NCBI GenBank assembly: GCA_000499405.2
Contig: HG738138.1
Coordinates: 22,020,824 to 22,084,823, forward strand
Source of the DNA: Onchocerca volvulus
Lineage: Eukaryota > Nematoda > Chromadorea > Rhabditida > Onchocercidae
Reading direction: 5' to 3'
DNA: 64,000 nt
Position 1 is the first letter of the stretch. Each line of letters begins with the position of its first letter. Positions 42,501 through 54,762 of the stretch are shown here, in pieces. The notes below the pieces were generated by a model. That model was not told the DNA's origin, made no database searches, and was given only the letters and a program-made list of their open reading frames with translations. The position numbers and the translations under genes were made by a program.

Positions 42501-44756
42501 GTGCCATTTGTTACAAAAAGAGTGCGACCCGGACCAGAGTTTCATTTAAAAAATGTCGGAACATAAAGCATTTGGATTTCATGAAGTCCGAGAATTCGGA
42601 GAGAAGTAGTCGGGATAAATAATGACGTTACTTCAAGCCGACATATATTTTGCTAAAGCACTGCTCCAACTATTCCGTTTAAATCATTCTCCTCTAGTTA
42701 GCTTTTATTCATTTAAAATTGTTAACTCCTGAGAGTTAGAACATCCAAGCCAAAAAGGTCAAATGAATAAGATTATAATGAATTATGTTATGCTGCATTC
42801 TGAGAGATAAAGGAGTGATCGAAGTGGAAATATCACCATGTATATTTTCATCTTTGAATCTCCGTTATTTGCATATTAGAGGTAATTAGTCTACACTTTC
42901 TTTGAATTCATTATAAACGTACCGCGATAGTATTTCGTGTATTATTTCATTGCTGCTTCTTAGCTCACGGTTGATTTTTCCATTACGTTGACTTCACATC
43001 CTCGTATACACGGCTTTCTGATATCATCCAGAAGGATCTGCCGGTTAATCGAGTAAGCCCTTATGAGCATTCCCTTTATATTTTGCGATTGCAGCGAATA
43101 TCTTCGACATTCAGTCTGCAATACATACGAAGATCATTTCAGTGCAATAGTTGACCTTTCAAGTTCAGTCACCTTTCAAAACTTTGGATATGACCAAGAT
43201 ATGAGATAGATTTCTCCCCTTCATCCCCTACATACCCCGTAAGAACCAAAGAATTAATCGGATTGTCAAGTTGACATTCAGTGTTTAAAATCTGGATGTT
43301 TCTTGAAAAAGCTCACGAGAGCACAATGTCACATAAAGAATCTGGAATTATTCATGATTTCCCTTTGTCTCTCTTTCTCTTCCTCTCACCTCTCCCTTTT
43401 CCTCTCCTTTCATATATTGATTTTTTAATTTTTTTTTTGTCGGCTCTTTATGTAACACTGATGCAGTTGACTTCATTTATTCAGTTTGTGGTAAAGTGAC
43501 TGCAGTGATTTATCCATTGATGTTTTGTTTTCGAGACAGAATCCACTCACAGTTCGATGATTCGTCTCATTTCGCATTTTTCTTTCCGATCCTTTGAGGC
43601 AGCAAGAAAACCATACGAAATTTCAATTTTGCTGCTATTCATTCCATGGCATCCATTGCCTCCTCTTCTTCCTCTTCCGCTTCACTACTTATGCGTATCA
43701 ATATTATTAGCAGCTAGCAGCATCTCATAGTCACAGATGCATTGCACTGCTGATGATAGGATGGTTGTATTTATTTTTTTAAGCCGCTTTTAGCGATCAA
43801 TACAGCAACGAGTTGATAAATTTTATAAACCGTGCAAATTCCTTATTCTTCCATCGTCTGCATCTTTTCACTTTCATGAAATTTATATGCTTTTGTTCTG
43901 GACCGTATTCTCTTCGGTCTAACGATTGATTGGCAGCCGGGAACTTAATTTTTCCAACCACTTCAAAATACGAATGAGAAACATAAATTGCTTTAAATGA
44001 CTTAAGAGCATTATTACAATGTTCAGTATTTATTGTTTCTATAATTCCAGTAGCAACTCATCGCAGATTTAATTCTCTTCTTTATCAGCTTCACTTTATC
44101 TTTTTCCCATATCTCTCAAAAGTTTAAGATCGGTACTTTCATTGTAGAGCGATCGGTACTTTCATTGTAGAGCGTGGATACTGATATGTCAGTTTGTCAG
44201 ATTTGAAGGAATCGTTCAGTGCATGAGGAGAAGGAATGAATAGAGGAGGATTTGCATATTTTCTCTCAGCTTTTAACAGAAATATGTTGCATAATTTTTA
44301 AATTATTCAGTTAAATTTTGCGACTTCTTGCATAAACTTTCAGTTCTTCTCATAAAAATGTCACACAATTGTAGAGTTCAAATTTGGTATTCATTCTAGA
44401 TTTTTTAAAATTATTTCATTTCTTTAGCCCAATATGTGAGTGATATTATGTGAGTAATGAAAAAGACAATCGGAATGTTGTGTTTTTATCGCTAATTTTA
44501 TTAATCTTAAAACTAATATCAAAAAGAAGCCATTCTATTTGTGAAATAAGATGGCATACACCAAAGGGGCATCATGATGACGGCACATTGATAGTAGTGT
44601 TTTCAAAAGGATATATTCATATGGCATCAAGACATCCACCTCACTTCATAATCCTTTTTTGATGGATTTTGCTTAAAAATAATTGCATGAACGTATAACG
44701 AAAGAGGGAGAAAGATGAATGGTTTGGGGAAATGTGGATGTATCTGATTTCAAAAT
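42501..44756. repeat. 2.26-kb long direct repeat, copy 2
   Basis: Same sequence and orientation as 14138-16393. On its left it abuts the SSNA1 copy B flank, on its right the copy C fragment. The same two small unrecognised frames occur here (43281-43499, 44450-44662). Only 44740 (G for A) was seen to differ. Confidence 0.95.
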
Positions 44757-44805
44757 ACTTTCGCTATATCTAATTATCTTTAATATATGTTTGTTTTACT
44801 GTAAC

Positions 44806-45240
44806 TGCAGCTCTTATTTTTTAAGGAATATTAGTAATGTATCTTAAAATATTAAGACCGAATTCATTTCAATAAAGTAACTCATGCGGTAGAGTTTCTG
44901 TAATAAAACAAAAAGAAAAGTATCAGTTCCTCATTTTTTTCTTCCAGACAAAAAATATCAACTCCAGTGATATTGTCTAACTATAGATGATGAAACACTC
45001 CTCAAACACTAAATTGAATCATAGAAAAGCAATTAAGTCAGAAAACAACGATCTAATGATGAAAATGACTTTTAACCGATCAATGCTAAAAAAGACCTCG
45101 AAAAAAACATAACAAAGATTATTCGGCATTTTCACATGATAAAAAAAAGTATGTTCCATGAAAATGATGAGAAAGACAGTATGATAGTATAGATATTCGG
45201 AATCATTCTTAAAATTTGACTTCATAGACTATTTCTATTT
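44806..45240 (-). repeat. SSNA1 3'-flank fragment (copy C)
   Basis: This stretch resembles 40241-40640 and 11386-11790 (shared gatctaatgatgaaaatgac, cgatcaatgctaaaaa). No SSNA1 exon follows to the right, so only the downstream flank of a third unit remains. Confidence 0.8.
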
Positions 45241-46400
45241 TTTCGGAAAGATTATCGACTAAATGTAAATATCTTCCGATTTTATTTTCTCGGATTGTTT
45301 GAATCATTCAATTCAACGAGTCTGCTGCAGTTACACGTGAATCTCTTAAGAAAGTTCTTTTACAATGTTATCATCATATCAGCTATTAAGTTATCACTAG
45401 TGGTTTGGATGACCCTAAACATTATTTCACGCTATTATTTGACACAGGAAATGCTTATAGAAGTTCGAAACTGAGAAGATAGCTATAGAAATTCAGGTAC
45501 TGACTGTTGAGATTCGAAGATAATCTAAGACTATTTTTATTTCAACTAACCGAAACACTAAAAAAATTGAAAAAGAAATTATCAGGCATCGAGCATTTAA
45601 ATAGAGAATCAAAATATGCTCGTAACCTTATCGTTTTTGTTATATCAACGTACGTTATAACTTCAGTTTCCCATTTCTCAGCTATGAAATCAAGTAAAGA
45701 TTCGTTTAAGAAATTAATGAACATTCTCATTCAATAAAAATCTGTCTTATTAGTCTACTTTGACAGTAGGGAAGTTGATATGAAGAAAGCTCTCAACTTG
45801 TTGGAAAGAAGTTTAAGGAATTCTTAACAAACATGAATCCAACAATGGTTTATTTTTGAAGGCCAAGTTATCGAAATATCGTGAATATTGAAATTCTGTA
45901 ATGTTTTCAAAATAATCTTCACGCATGAAAAGAAAAGAAAAGAAATTTTATGATTTTTCCTATTTCAAAAATTAATTATTATAGAAATAAATAATACTAT
46001 CGCTTATAATCGAGTTAACAAATTAATTTTACTTTCGTATATTTTGGTATTTGATTTAAAAGAAGAGAAAAAATGCATAGAAAGATGTTCGAATTAAAAA
46101 GTAATTATCTCAAAAAAATCAGATTTAGAATTCCACAACTCAATTTAAAAATTAAGAAAGATCGAAGATAAAAAGTGAAATCAACATAGATTGGAAAATA
46201 ATTATTTTAAGATGCAAACTTGAATGAAATTTTTAATAACTTTAATTAGAGAGAACTCCATCGCCTAGATTTCTCAAGTGTATCTTCTTAAAACATTTGA
46301 GATTTCTGAATTATCAGTATCTGCTAATTAATATATCACGGAATAGTAATGGAAATCTGTTTATGATGGCAAAAATGAATCACAGATGATAATGCGAGAA
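45241..46400. other. Intergenic, unidentified open frame
   Basis: Overlapping frames on both strands (45507-45737 + and 45542-45730 -) are AT-biased; neither shows a recognisable domain or good splice context. The rest is AT-rich and probably includes the 3' UTR of the phosphatase-like gene. Confidence 0.4.
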
Positions 46401-49400
46401 TCAGTGATGCTGCTTTTCCCGTGCTTTCAGTGTCACCAATGCGCTTGCTTTTATCTCTTTGACGCGATCTTTCGCATCCTAAAATGAACGGTAAAAATAT
46501 TGACATTGAAGCAGAAATCACTTTTGGCTTTTGATTTTAATCATTTCAAAAAAACTTCGCTGTTAGCACGAAATGAAATAGTCTAAATACAACACACAGT
46601 TGCGATTCTAACTGACAATTGTGTGGAAATCGCTGAGTCTGAATTCATAATGAAAAATGATTGGTATAAATAGTGATGATATTGATGATTAAATATGATA
46701 CAACCTCATGAGCACTCCAGCCACCCAATGAAGCAATACGAAAAGCGAGTCCAAAAAGAACAAAAAATGACATTGGATCGGAAAATGCGCCTGGACGAAT
46801 TCGCACCAAATGTCTCGCCAAAAATTCTACGTCGAAGCATTCACGACGTTCAATCTGCTTCATCAGTATGGTTGTCACCCAAACAACACATGTCCTAATC
46901 AGTATATTTTATAAAGAAAAGAATAAAAAGAATATGAGTGGAAGCCTATACAATAAAAATAATCTGTGTGTAATGGGCATACCATAAAAACAGTAGAGAA
47001 GGTAATTTGAAAGAAATAAAATGAGATAAAATCAGATGCTTCCTAATATTACTGCACGAATTCGGTTTTCTACTTTTCTTTTCTTCTGAAAACAAAAGCA
47101 GTTAGTTTTATCAAACTGTTCAAAAGATAATTTAAATACCTGTTTAGGCCAGAAAAACCTTGGAGCACAACTGGTGGGATATAATCATCGGCCGCTCGTT
47201 TTATGATTTGTATCTCCTTACTTGCAAGTGTTTTAATGAATGATCCCAAATGATCCAGATCTGGCCATATACCAATCGACCAATTAGTTATGTGAAATAT
47301 TATTACCTAAATTAGAAAAACATTCACGAATATTTACTTACGTTACAGATTTTAAAGCGTTGTAAAATCCAAACTAAGTAATCCATGCAGATGTAATATC
47401 TTAACAGTTCTAGAATTATGATTGGTAAGAATATCTTTTTAACATACTTGAAGTTCATTTCGATTTCTACTCAACTACATATTCTCATCTTAGTCTACTT
47501 CTGTGCATGAATTAGACTAAGAATTTGCACTATTCGTGTCTTTTGCTGCTCGGTTTCTAAATTTATCAGTATTGCTTGCGTTAAGCAACTGGCGAATTTG
47601 CTATGCGATGCATGTATGATTTGTTCAAAGTTTATAGTTCATAGATTACTGTGTTCGCGAGTTTAAAATCTGATTTCCTGTTTAGAATATAATGCTAACA
47701 ATGTAAATAACGAGAAATCAACGTTAGAATTCAGAACAAACAAAAAAACAATTGAAAAATAAATTTGAGAAGACTGACATGTCTTGGTTTTGTGTCATCG
47801 TCATCGATGCCAATATCCACAGAACCATCATCATTTGCCATCGCTTTTCCAGCAGTAACATCAGCATCCAGATGTGCTGAGAGTGCAAGATCATAGATTA
47901 TAAAGCCTTTTTCTTCTTTCGTTTTAACTAAGCTTACTGTAAATCGCTTTTGCTGCAATTGAATAATTCATAAATCCATAATCAAATATGATAGACCGGA
48001 TTTGCCTTTAAATTAATAATAAATATGAAAAATCTTGAAGTAGAAAATCTCATCAAAATTAAACTTAAGAAATCAGTAATACAGGATTGTTTCAAAACTT
48101 TTGCTAGAGTTTCCTCATTTGAAGTCTTTTTTCCTCAACAATTCTACTTTCCTATTTCTTCTTGCTGTGACGCTACTTTTTTTATCATGAAAAGACTTAA
48201 CTTTTTTACTGGTAACATCCAAATAAAAGATGCAGGACAGTAAAATAAAATATTGGAAATTTTAAATTTAAGAAATGAGAGCTAGAAGTAGACATTTTAA
48301 TTTTTAACAAAAACATCATCAGCTTACGCCGATCTCCATTTTTGTATCCGGTTTTGTTGGCCAATACTGATAACACTTTTCCGCGTCATTCTCTGTTGTC
48401 ATCTGGGATTGCTCCACAACACAAACGATCAACTTACAACCATCCTGCATAGTTAATCTCAAGCCAACATTCTGATGATAAATGATGAATGATAAAAATG
48501 CGAAATGACTATTTGTCTAAAGAAAATTCTGGAGAAGGATCAGTATGAATATATCACTCTAGGTAGTACTAACTTTTTCTTTGGAAATATTATCCTGATA
48601 TTTATGCCATTATAAGCACAGACAATCCAGATTACTTCAAAATAATTTCCTATCATATAATTCACTCAGACTCCTCGGTATCACTGTTTAATCATCTTAG
48701 CTATGAAAAATGTAATCAATACGAAGATGATATTTAAGAAAGTTTTTGTTAGTATTACAAACCTGCCAGACCATTCGCCAGAAATCAATCATATTTTCTT
48801 TAGTTGGTGCTTGGATAATGATGTAATCTTCACGATTGAAACTGGCATATGTTGCAGGCAAATAGTCATTATCTCCAGTTGCTTTTGAACTTAACTTTAC
48901 ACGCTTTTTCTCAAATAAAGGCACCGGAACACGATTTTTTTCCTATAAAATCAGAAATACAAGTAAATTTAAGTAAGAAGAAATCGTTGTTTTGAAATCC
49001 ATTTTCATATTTATGCAAAATTGTGCAAGTAAGCTCTGAAGTTGAAGCATGTCTTGACCTGAATTCATTAAATTAGGATATGCAAGGAGGATAACATGAC
49101 ATTTCCAGCACTTTCAGAATCACCATCTATTATACAATCTGATTCATTTGAAATGCAAAACGGTTTTATTACATGACGCTGAAGTAGACAATGCTAGCAC
49201 TTCACTCAAGCGAATTGTATTGTACACAATAATAAATTCACAGAGATTAATAAACAATCAATATGCAGCTGTTTTTATCTCTTTTATCGATTTTGATTGT
49301 TAAGCAATTTTAATAATTCATTTCACTAAACCTTTTGCTTTCTCCGCTCCACAAAGTTCAGTTTATTTTGTTCTTACTCTTTTAGGACTTACCATTTTCA

Positions 49401-50261
49401 TAATTTATATTTTACAATATCTTTATTATTTTATTTTTTTTTTTGCTTCAGTTATATCAGAAAACTTATCAATGTTCCTATATATACACATTTTTGTTAA
49501 ATCTGCATGACCACATTCAAAACTATGATTTTCATGTTCAGTGTTTTTGGTCATAAAGTGACAAATATAAAGACCAAAGTGAATGATTTACTAATATCGA
49601 ATCATCAATGTTATTGATTATTCAAGATTTGTCATCAAGCTTGCATTTCAACTAGAACTCATTTAAACGAGAGACTTGCAAGACATACAATTTGGGCGAG
49701 GAATGTTGCCGTGTTGAGGCTGTTAATCGCAGTTGTCGCAACTAGACGATCAAAATGCATGTGACGAGTTTTCAACAAATTTTGCTTAGCAATTAGAGCT
49801 ACGAAATCAGCTGGTTTCTCACCAGCTTCTGTTGTACTGTCCTATAAAACGCGCGCTATAGATGTAAAATTTCAGCCGCTAAATGGGCTTTATAAAAAGA
49901 TTTTTTGGGCCTTAAAAAATCTGTCAGAAAAAACTTTTTTGCATAATATAGAAATGAGATATGTCATTTCACCGATATGATAAGATGCCTTAATAGTTGA
50001 ATTGAAGTGTAACATTGCTGATCGTGCTTCTTATTCTATGTTGTTTAACTACTACTTCACTATCAAAGCGAAGTATTCATATGGGATTTACCGATAACTA
50101 TCAGTAATATTAAAATTAACAAGTAAGATTTATCAGTAAGATTAAAACTTAGCAATTAAGACTGCTAAGACAAATCCGCAGCTAATTACTCCATTATCAT
50201 TTCCAACCTTCTGCGAACCGCTTCTCCTTTGCCTACTACTAGACCGACCAGCCATTGTCAT
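46401..50261 (-). CDS. Catalytically dead protein-tyrosine-phosphatase-like protein (pseudophosphatase)
   Basis: Eight minus-strand exons with canonical splice sites: 50261-50208, 49841-49689, 48942-48763, 48471-48328, 47952-47779, 47306-47140, 46894-46705, 46478-46401; 379 aa. A basic Ser/Arg N-terminus (MTMAGRSSSRQRRSGSQK) precedes one classical PTP domain: NDYLPATYASF, DYIIIQAPTKENMIDFWRMV and LRLTMQDGCKLIVCVVE. The catalytic loop is changed: at residues 279-293 it reads PPVVLQGFSGLNRTC where active enzymes have the HCSAGxGRTG signature, so the nucleophilic Cys is Gly285 while Arg291 stays. The general-acid WPD motif also appears lost (NWSIG, residues 243-247). It should therefore bind rather than hydrolyse phosphotyrosine, or act as a scaffold. 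C. elegans has such pseudo-PTPs (EGG-3, EGG-4, EGG-5, oocyte-to-embryo transition); orthology to these is a guess. No stop or frameshift, so the change is probably selected. Confidence 0.93.
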
Positions 50262-52325
50262 GAAATTGGAGATAACTGCATTCATAATCATTTCCTCAAA
50301 TTTAAATCATTTTTTCTTGCTGAACAAACTATTTGCATAACAAATTTGCATTAGGAACTGCAATTCACCAATTTATTCTTTTATTTTATGCCCAATATAT
50401 AACAATGCTGACATATTACAAAAATCCTTTACCGGGAAAATGAACAAATAAGCGAACGAAGATCATTTTTCTTTAAATAAGACTCATTGCTTGAGATTTG
50501 ATAAAAACAATTCTGATCAAGGAAGTAGATTTTAAGGAATTAACTTACAAGGCTTCTGAATAATATTCATAAAGATTACAATACAGAAACGAACAAATAA
50601 TGACTTAAAATAAAATTTCAATTTTTGAAAAACACAAGCAAACTTTGCTATTACAGAGATCGGTCTTACAACACTAAAGTTAGCCATGTCGGTAATTTTG
50701 ATGAAGCACTTGAAAATTCATTGATCCATATCGATATGTAGAAATATTTTGCTTCAAACTACATGAAATCAATAACAGATTTCTCCCGACCATATTCTGT
50801 CCAGAAGAATTCATCCAACTTTTCCATACATTGGGAAGAAATTTTCTGCCAATATTCATATTAATTTTCGTTTTTAAGCAGTTGTACTTCTTCTAACTCA
50901 TTGCCTACTCCAACAACTGTAAGAAAAAAACAACAACAGAGTGTTTTGAAATGAAAGATAGGCTTTTACTGGAACTGTATCATCAGAGTTTACCTTCACT
51001 ACAATTTGCAGAAAATGAGGCCGGAAATTGTTTTATTTTACCAGAAATGACTTGATTGGAATTAATTCTTTTTATCGAATAGTGGCAGCATCAATTTTTT
51101 TTTTCCAGAAATAGCTCTAGTTGAAGCAGTTTCTTTTTTTCAGAAACAGTTCAAGCTGAAGCAATTTTCTACCAATAGCCATTCCAGAAGATCGCAGAAG
51201 AATTAACAAAACTAAAATATAAGCTATTTCATTTATGAGCACATTTTTTAATTTTTTGTTCTCATTCAAAAAACGCTGGATACTGTAATTAAGGGATAAG
51301 ATAATGAAATTTTAAAGTATAAATTATTTTAATTATAATAAATCAATCTTTCAAAACAAACTTCCTAAAAATTAATTTGCTTATTTTATTTCATTAATTC
51401 ACTCAATTCTCAATCGAAAAGAAGTGATCAATCGATTCTATAATTTTTTTATGCAATTCACATATCGTATGGATTTCTATGCTTGCTTGAAGCATATTTA
51501 TCGAATACTATCGAATCCTGTCATTCATCCAAATCAAGAAACAAATGGAGACGACTATAAAATTTGTTTTCATATTTGTCTGTTCATTTTCTTATTGAAT
51601 GATCACTTTGCCGTATTCGTCTACGTCTAAAAAAAAGAAAAAAAAGAAAGGAAAAAACTGTGCATTTGCTTTTTGCATTACAATTCATCAATAATCAAAA
51701 ATATTAGTTCAAATTATTCACCGTTTGAACACTTTTTTTCTTCTAACAAAAAATTCCCTTCCAAACAGAAAACCATTTAAAAACTGTCACAAATTTCGAG
51801 TCGATAAGACCCTCGACGATTTTTTTACCCAATTATATTGCATCGTAAATTGAGAGAAAATTTACTATTCATTTATTGACTGGAACACTTCTTTTTTAAT
51901 TTTTTTTACCCAAAAATTTTTTACACTATTTTTGCTAGTGGGTTAAACATATGTCAAAAATATTTATAAAATCGCTTTTTCAAACATGAACTGAAAGAGA
52001 AAAAAACTATAAAATTAACAATCATTTTAGGTGTTCCACTTTTTTCAATGCTCACCCTCAGTTTTACTTCACAGTTATATTAGTTTTGCATGCTTCTTCC
52101 AACGCTGTGTACTATCTCTCATTTTTTTTTTTTTAAACTGAAAAAATTTATTCAAATTATTGAGCCGAGAAATTATTCGTTTTCAACCTTTAACAACCCT
52201 TGCATTTTTTAAAAATTGGTTGAATTAATTTATTGAAAAAGTTAGTCAACATTGGAAGAATTGTCTCGATTGGATGAATCGTAAAGATTTGCATTTTTAA
52301 AAATATTATTCCATTTGCTCTGCAG
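50262..52325. other. Divergent intergenic region between phosphatase-like and globin genes
   Basis: About 2 kb of AT-rich DNA that should hold two divergent promoters. An open frame at 51424-51630 (+) has no recognisable features. A poly-pyrimidine stretch and ctctgcag acceptor immediately precede the globin ATG. Confidence 0.45.
52314..52325 (+). promoter_or_regulatory. Candidate trans-splice (SL) acceptor at the globin start
   Basis: tttgctctgcag ends exactly at the globin ATG (52326). In nematodes such an acceptor directly before the start codon commonly receives a spliced leader. A cis intron to an upstream 5' UTR exon is the alternative. Confidence 0.5.
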
Positions 52326-53431
52326 ATGTCACACTCGGAGACAAAAGCTAAGTGTTTGAAAGTGATGAACGAATCAGGCCGTGTCGGAAACTGCGATGCA
52401 GCAAAACAAGACGGACTAAATTTCTATAAATAGTCTGTTGATTAAATAATTCCAATAGTTTTGAAAATCTAATTTAAAGTTGAATAAGAAACATTACTTA
52501 TAGATTGAGCGTAATATTTTGTGTTGAATGATTTTAGTTTCAAATATTGTTATAAATAGATTGCTATTCAGAGAAATTCTCAAATTCATTCCCAGTAATT
52601 CGCTAATTTTGAAATTACTTTCTAAGTTTTAAAAAATAACTGTAAGACTTATTGCAGTATGTTCGGACATCACCCGGATTTACGCGTATACTTCAAAGGG
52701 GCCGAAAATTTCACCCCGACAGACGTGCAAAATAGCGATCGCTTTGCCAAACAAGGGAACTCAACAATTTCCAATAATTTCGAACTTTTTGACAATTTAT
52801 TAAATTATGGAATTAATACAAATGTGGAATTTTGGGAAAGATTCGGATCAAATGCAAGCGGCAAAATTCAGAATTGTGATTTTTCAGGGCAAAGAGTTTT
52901 GCTTGCTGTTAGAATACTTATCAATACATATGATGATTCGGAGACGTTCAAGGCATATGCTCGTGAAACAGTCAATCGTCATATCAAATTCAAGATGGAT
53001 CGAACATTATGGGCTGTAAGTTCAAATTTTTATCACAAATATTTTTGGAAGCTGGCCAGAAATCCAATAGTTCGTAATAAATTGAGAGCAAAGATTATCT
53101 TTTAATTTTTAATGACAATGTCAACATGTTTTAAATCGAGAATTAGATTTTTCTATGTCAAAACAAGATATTTAAAATGCAATGTCAAAAGAAAAATTTG
53201 TTAAATAAGACGCCTTAATTGGCAAAGCTCTTTTGTCATCTAGCCTTCTTTAATTGCAAACTGGAAAGTAACTTGTTCTTGAAATTGCAGAAATTCTTCA
53301 CGCTATTCGTAAACAATCTCAAAGAACACACCACAGTTGATGAAGAAACAGAAAAAGCTTTTCAACAAATTGGTAAAGAATTTTCTGATGAGTGCATCAA
53401 ACATACCGTTGCTTTGAATCTACCTAATTGA
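52326..53431 (+). CDS. Globin, C. elegans GLB-1-like
   Basis: Exons 52326-52432, 52658-52755, 52888-53015 and 53291-53431 give 157 aa, close to C. elegans GLB-1. Blocks in order: KQDGLNFYKYMFGHHPDLRV, YFKGAENFTPTDVQNSDRF, KQGQRVLLAVRIL (E helix with Gln), ARETVNRHIKFKM (proximal F8 His) and LWAKFFTLFVNNL. No signal peptide, so an intracellular haem protein binding oxygen. The junction after 52755 has no GT: the genomic sequence reads CAAG|GGAACT. The acceptor ttttcag|GG at 52887 is strong and its phase is the family's usual one. The 132 bases between (52756-52887) are a multiple of three without a stop, so if unspliced the protein would gain 44 residues (201 aa). Either the donor has mutated, a rare GG donor is used, or there is a base error. 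Confidence 0.92.
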
Positions 53432-53813
53432 ACAATTTTTATTTATTGTGATATACATCTCGAAAATTATGACAGAATCCAATTAATTCGTATTTCTTTA
53501 CCAAAACGACATTATGAAGTATATTTTATTTTGTATAATATAATATATGCATGTTAAGAATAAAAGGAAATAAATAATAGAAATAATGGAAAATCAGGTG
53601 ACAAATAAAACTATCACTCAACTTTAACTTTTATTGACAAATGAAGAAATATTTTGATTTTTTTAAACAATTGGCTGTTTAGAAACAATCAGTTTTCGAA
53701 GTAATTATTCAAGAGAACGATGAATCCATCATCTATACAGATGTCCTTTATCCTTGGACAAAATAATCATCACTACACAATCTTAGTATACAGATAAAAC
53801 ATATCAAGAGAGA

Positions 53814-54762
53814 TTAAAGATTATGCTGCCGTAACATATCCAAATATAGCATTTTTTGTTTTTTCAAACTCTCCTTGAAACTTTCCGGAATATGATTCAC
53901 ATCCGGTAGCGTATCGTAATCATCCTTCGATTCATTTAGTTGTTGTTGACGTAACTGCAAAACTAGATATTTATGAATTTTTCTGTAAAAAATATTTTAA
54001 GCTCAGTGAAGCAAAAATGTATAAAATTTCCTCTATCGTTAAAAAAAATGAGAATGACTGTGTATTCCATGATATTTTTCTCAACACATCAAGAGGCATC
54101 GTAGGATTTTTTGGCAAAAATTGATCTGGCACTGATCTTCGTTAATCTTAATGGGACATTCATGCCAATCCTATTTAATATTCGTAAAAAAATCTAAGAG
54201 GAATTTGTAATGCGAAATTGTAACAACAGTCTTGAATATAGTTCTACATGGAATTTGAAAGAAATACAAATATTGGAATGGGAGAAGTCGAAAAATACAT
54301 TTTTCCTATAGATTATTTTTGAGAACATAAAAAAAATAAGATAATCAAAATCACTTAAAATTGTTTAGTCACTTTTTCTAACACTAATAATTCAAAATGA
54401 TATTCTAGAAACCTGTTTTGTAAATTGAAGGTTTATTATTTTTCAAATTAAGTTCGCTGTGTTTACGCTGTCACTTCGCTTTCGTTAATGCATTTTCTAA
54501 TTCATTTCATCTTTTTATTTTGCAAATTTGTTCTAATAGGCACTGTGAACATTTTATAATTTCGAAACTTAAAAAACGAAATTGGCGGAAATTTATGGTA
54601 CGAATTTATAATTTGGATGAATTGCTATAAAAAGAATACTGATAGGAAAGTTGGAAGGTAATTTAAATTTCATTAGCTTTCATAGAAAATGATGCTATTT
54701 GAAAAGCCCTTAGCCACCTCCTTAATTTCGTCTGAATTTGGTGGTCTTGCCATAATGGCCAT
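53814..54762 (-). CDS. Possible small protein, 61 aa, two exons
   Basis: Exon 54762-54718 (MAIMARPPNSDEIKE, GT donor) joins in phase 0 to 53954-53814 (LRQQQLNESKDDYDTLPDVN and on to LDMLRQHNL, stop TAA). The second exon has a clean ttttgcag acceptor and a charged, non-AT-driven composition that looks coding. The joint SDEIKE-LRQQQ gives a continuous amphipathic helix. A caccag acceptor lies two bases before the ATG, possibly for a spliced leader. I do not recognise the family; it may be a small coiled-coil or adaptor peptide, or the ends of a longer gene whose middle exons I missed. It converges with the globin gene (382 bp between stops). Confidence 0.42.

Noticed and set aside
42501..44756. 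2.26-kb repeat considered as LTRs of one large element enclosing 26 kb
   Set aside because: No TG...CA ends, no target duplication, no primer-binding site or polypurine tract, and host genes (calmodulin) lie between the copies.
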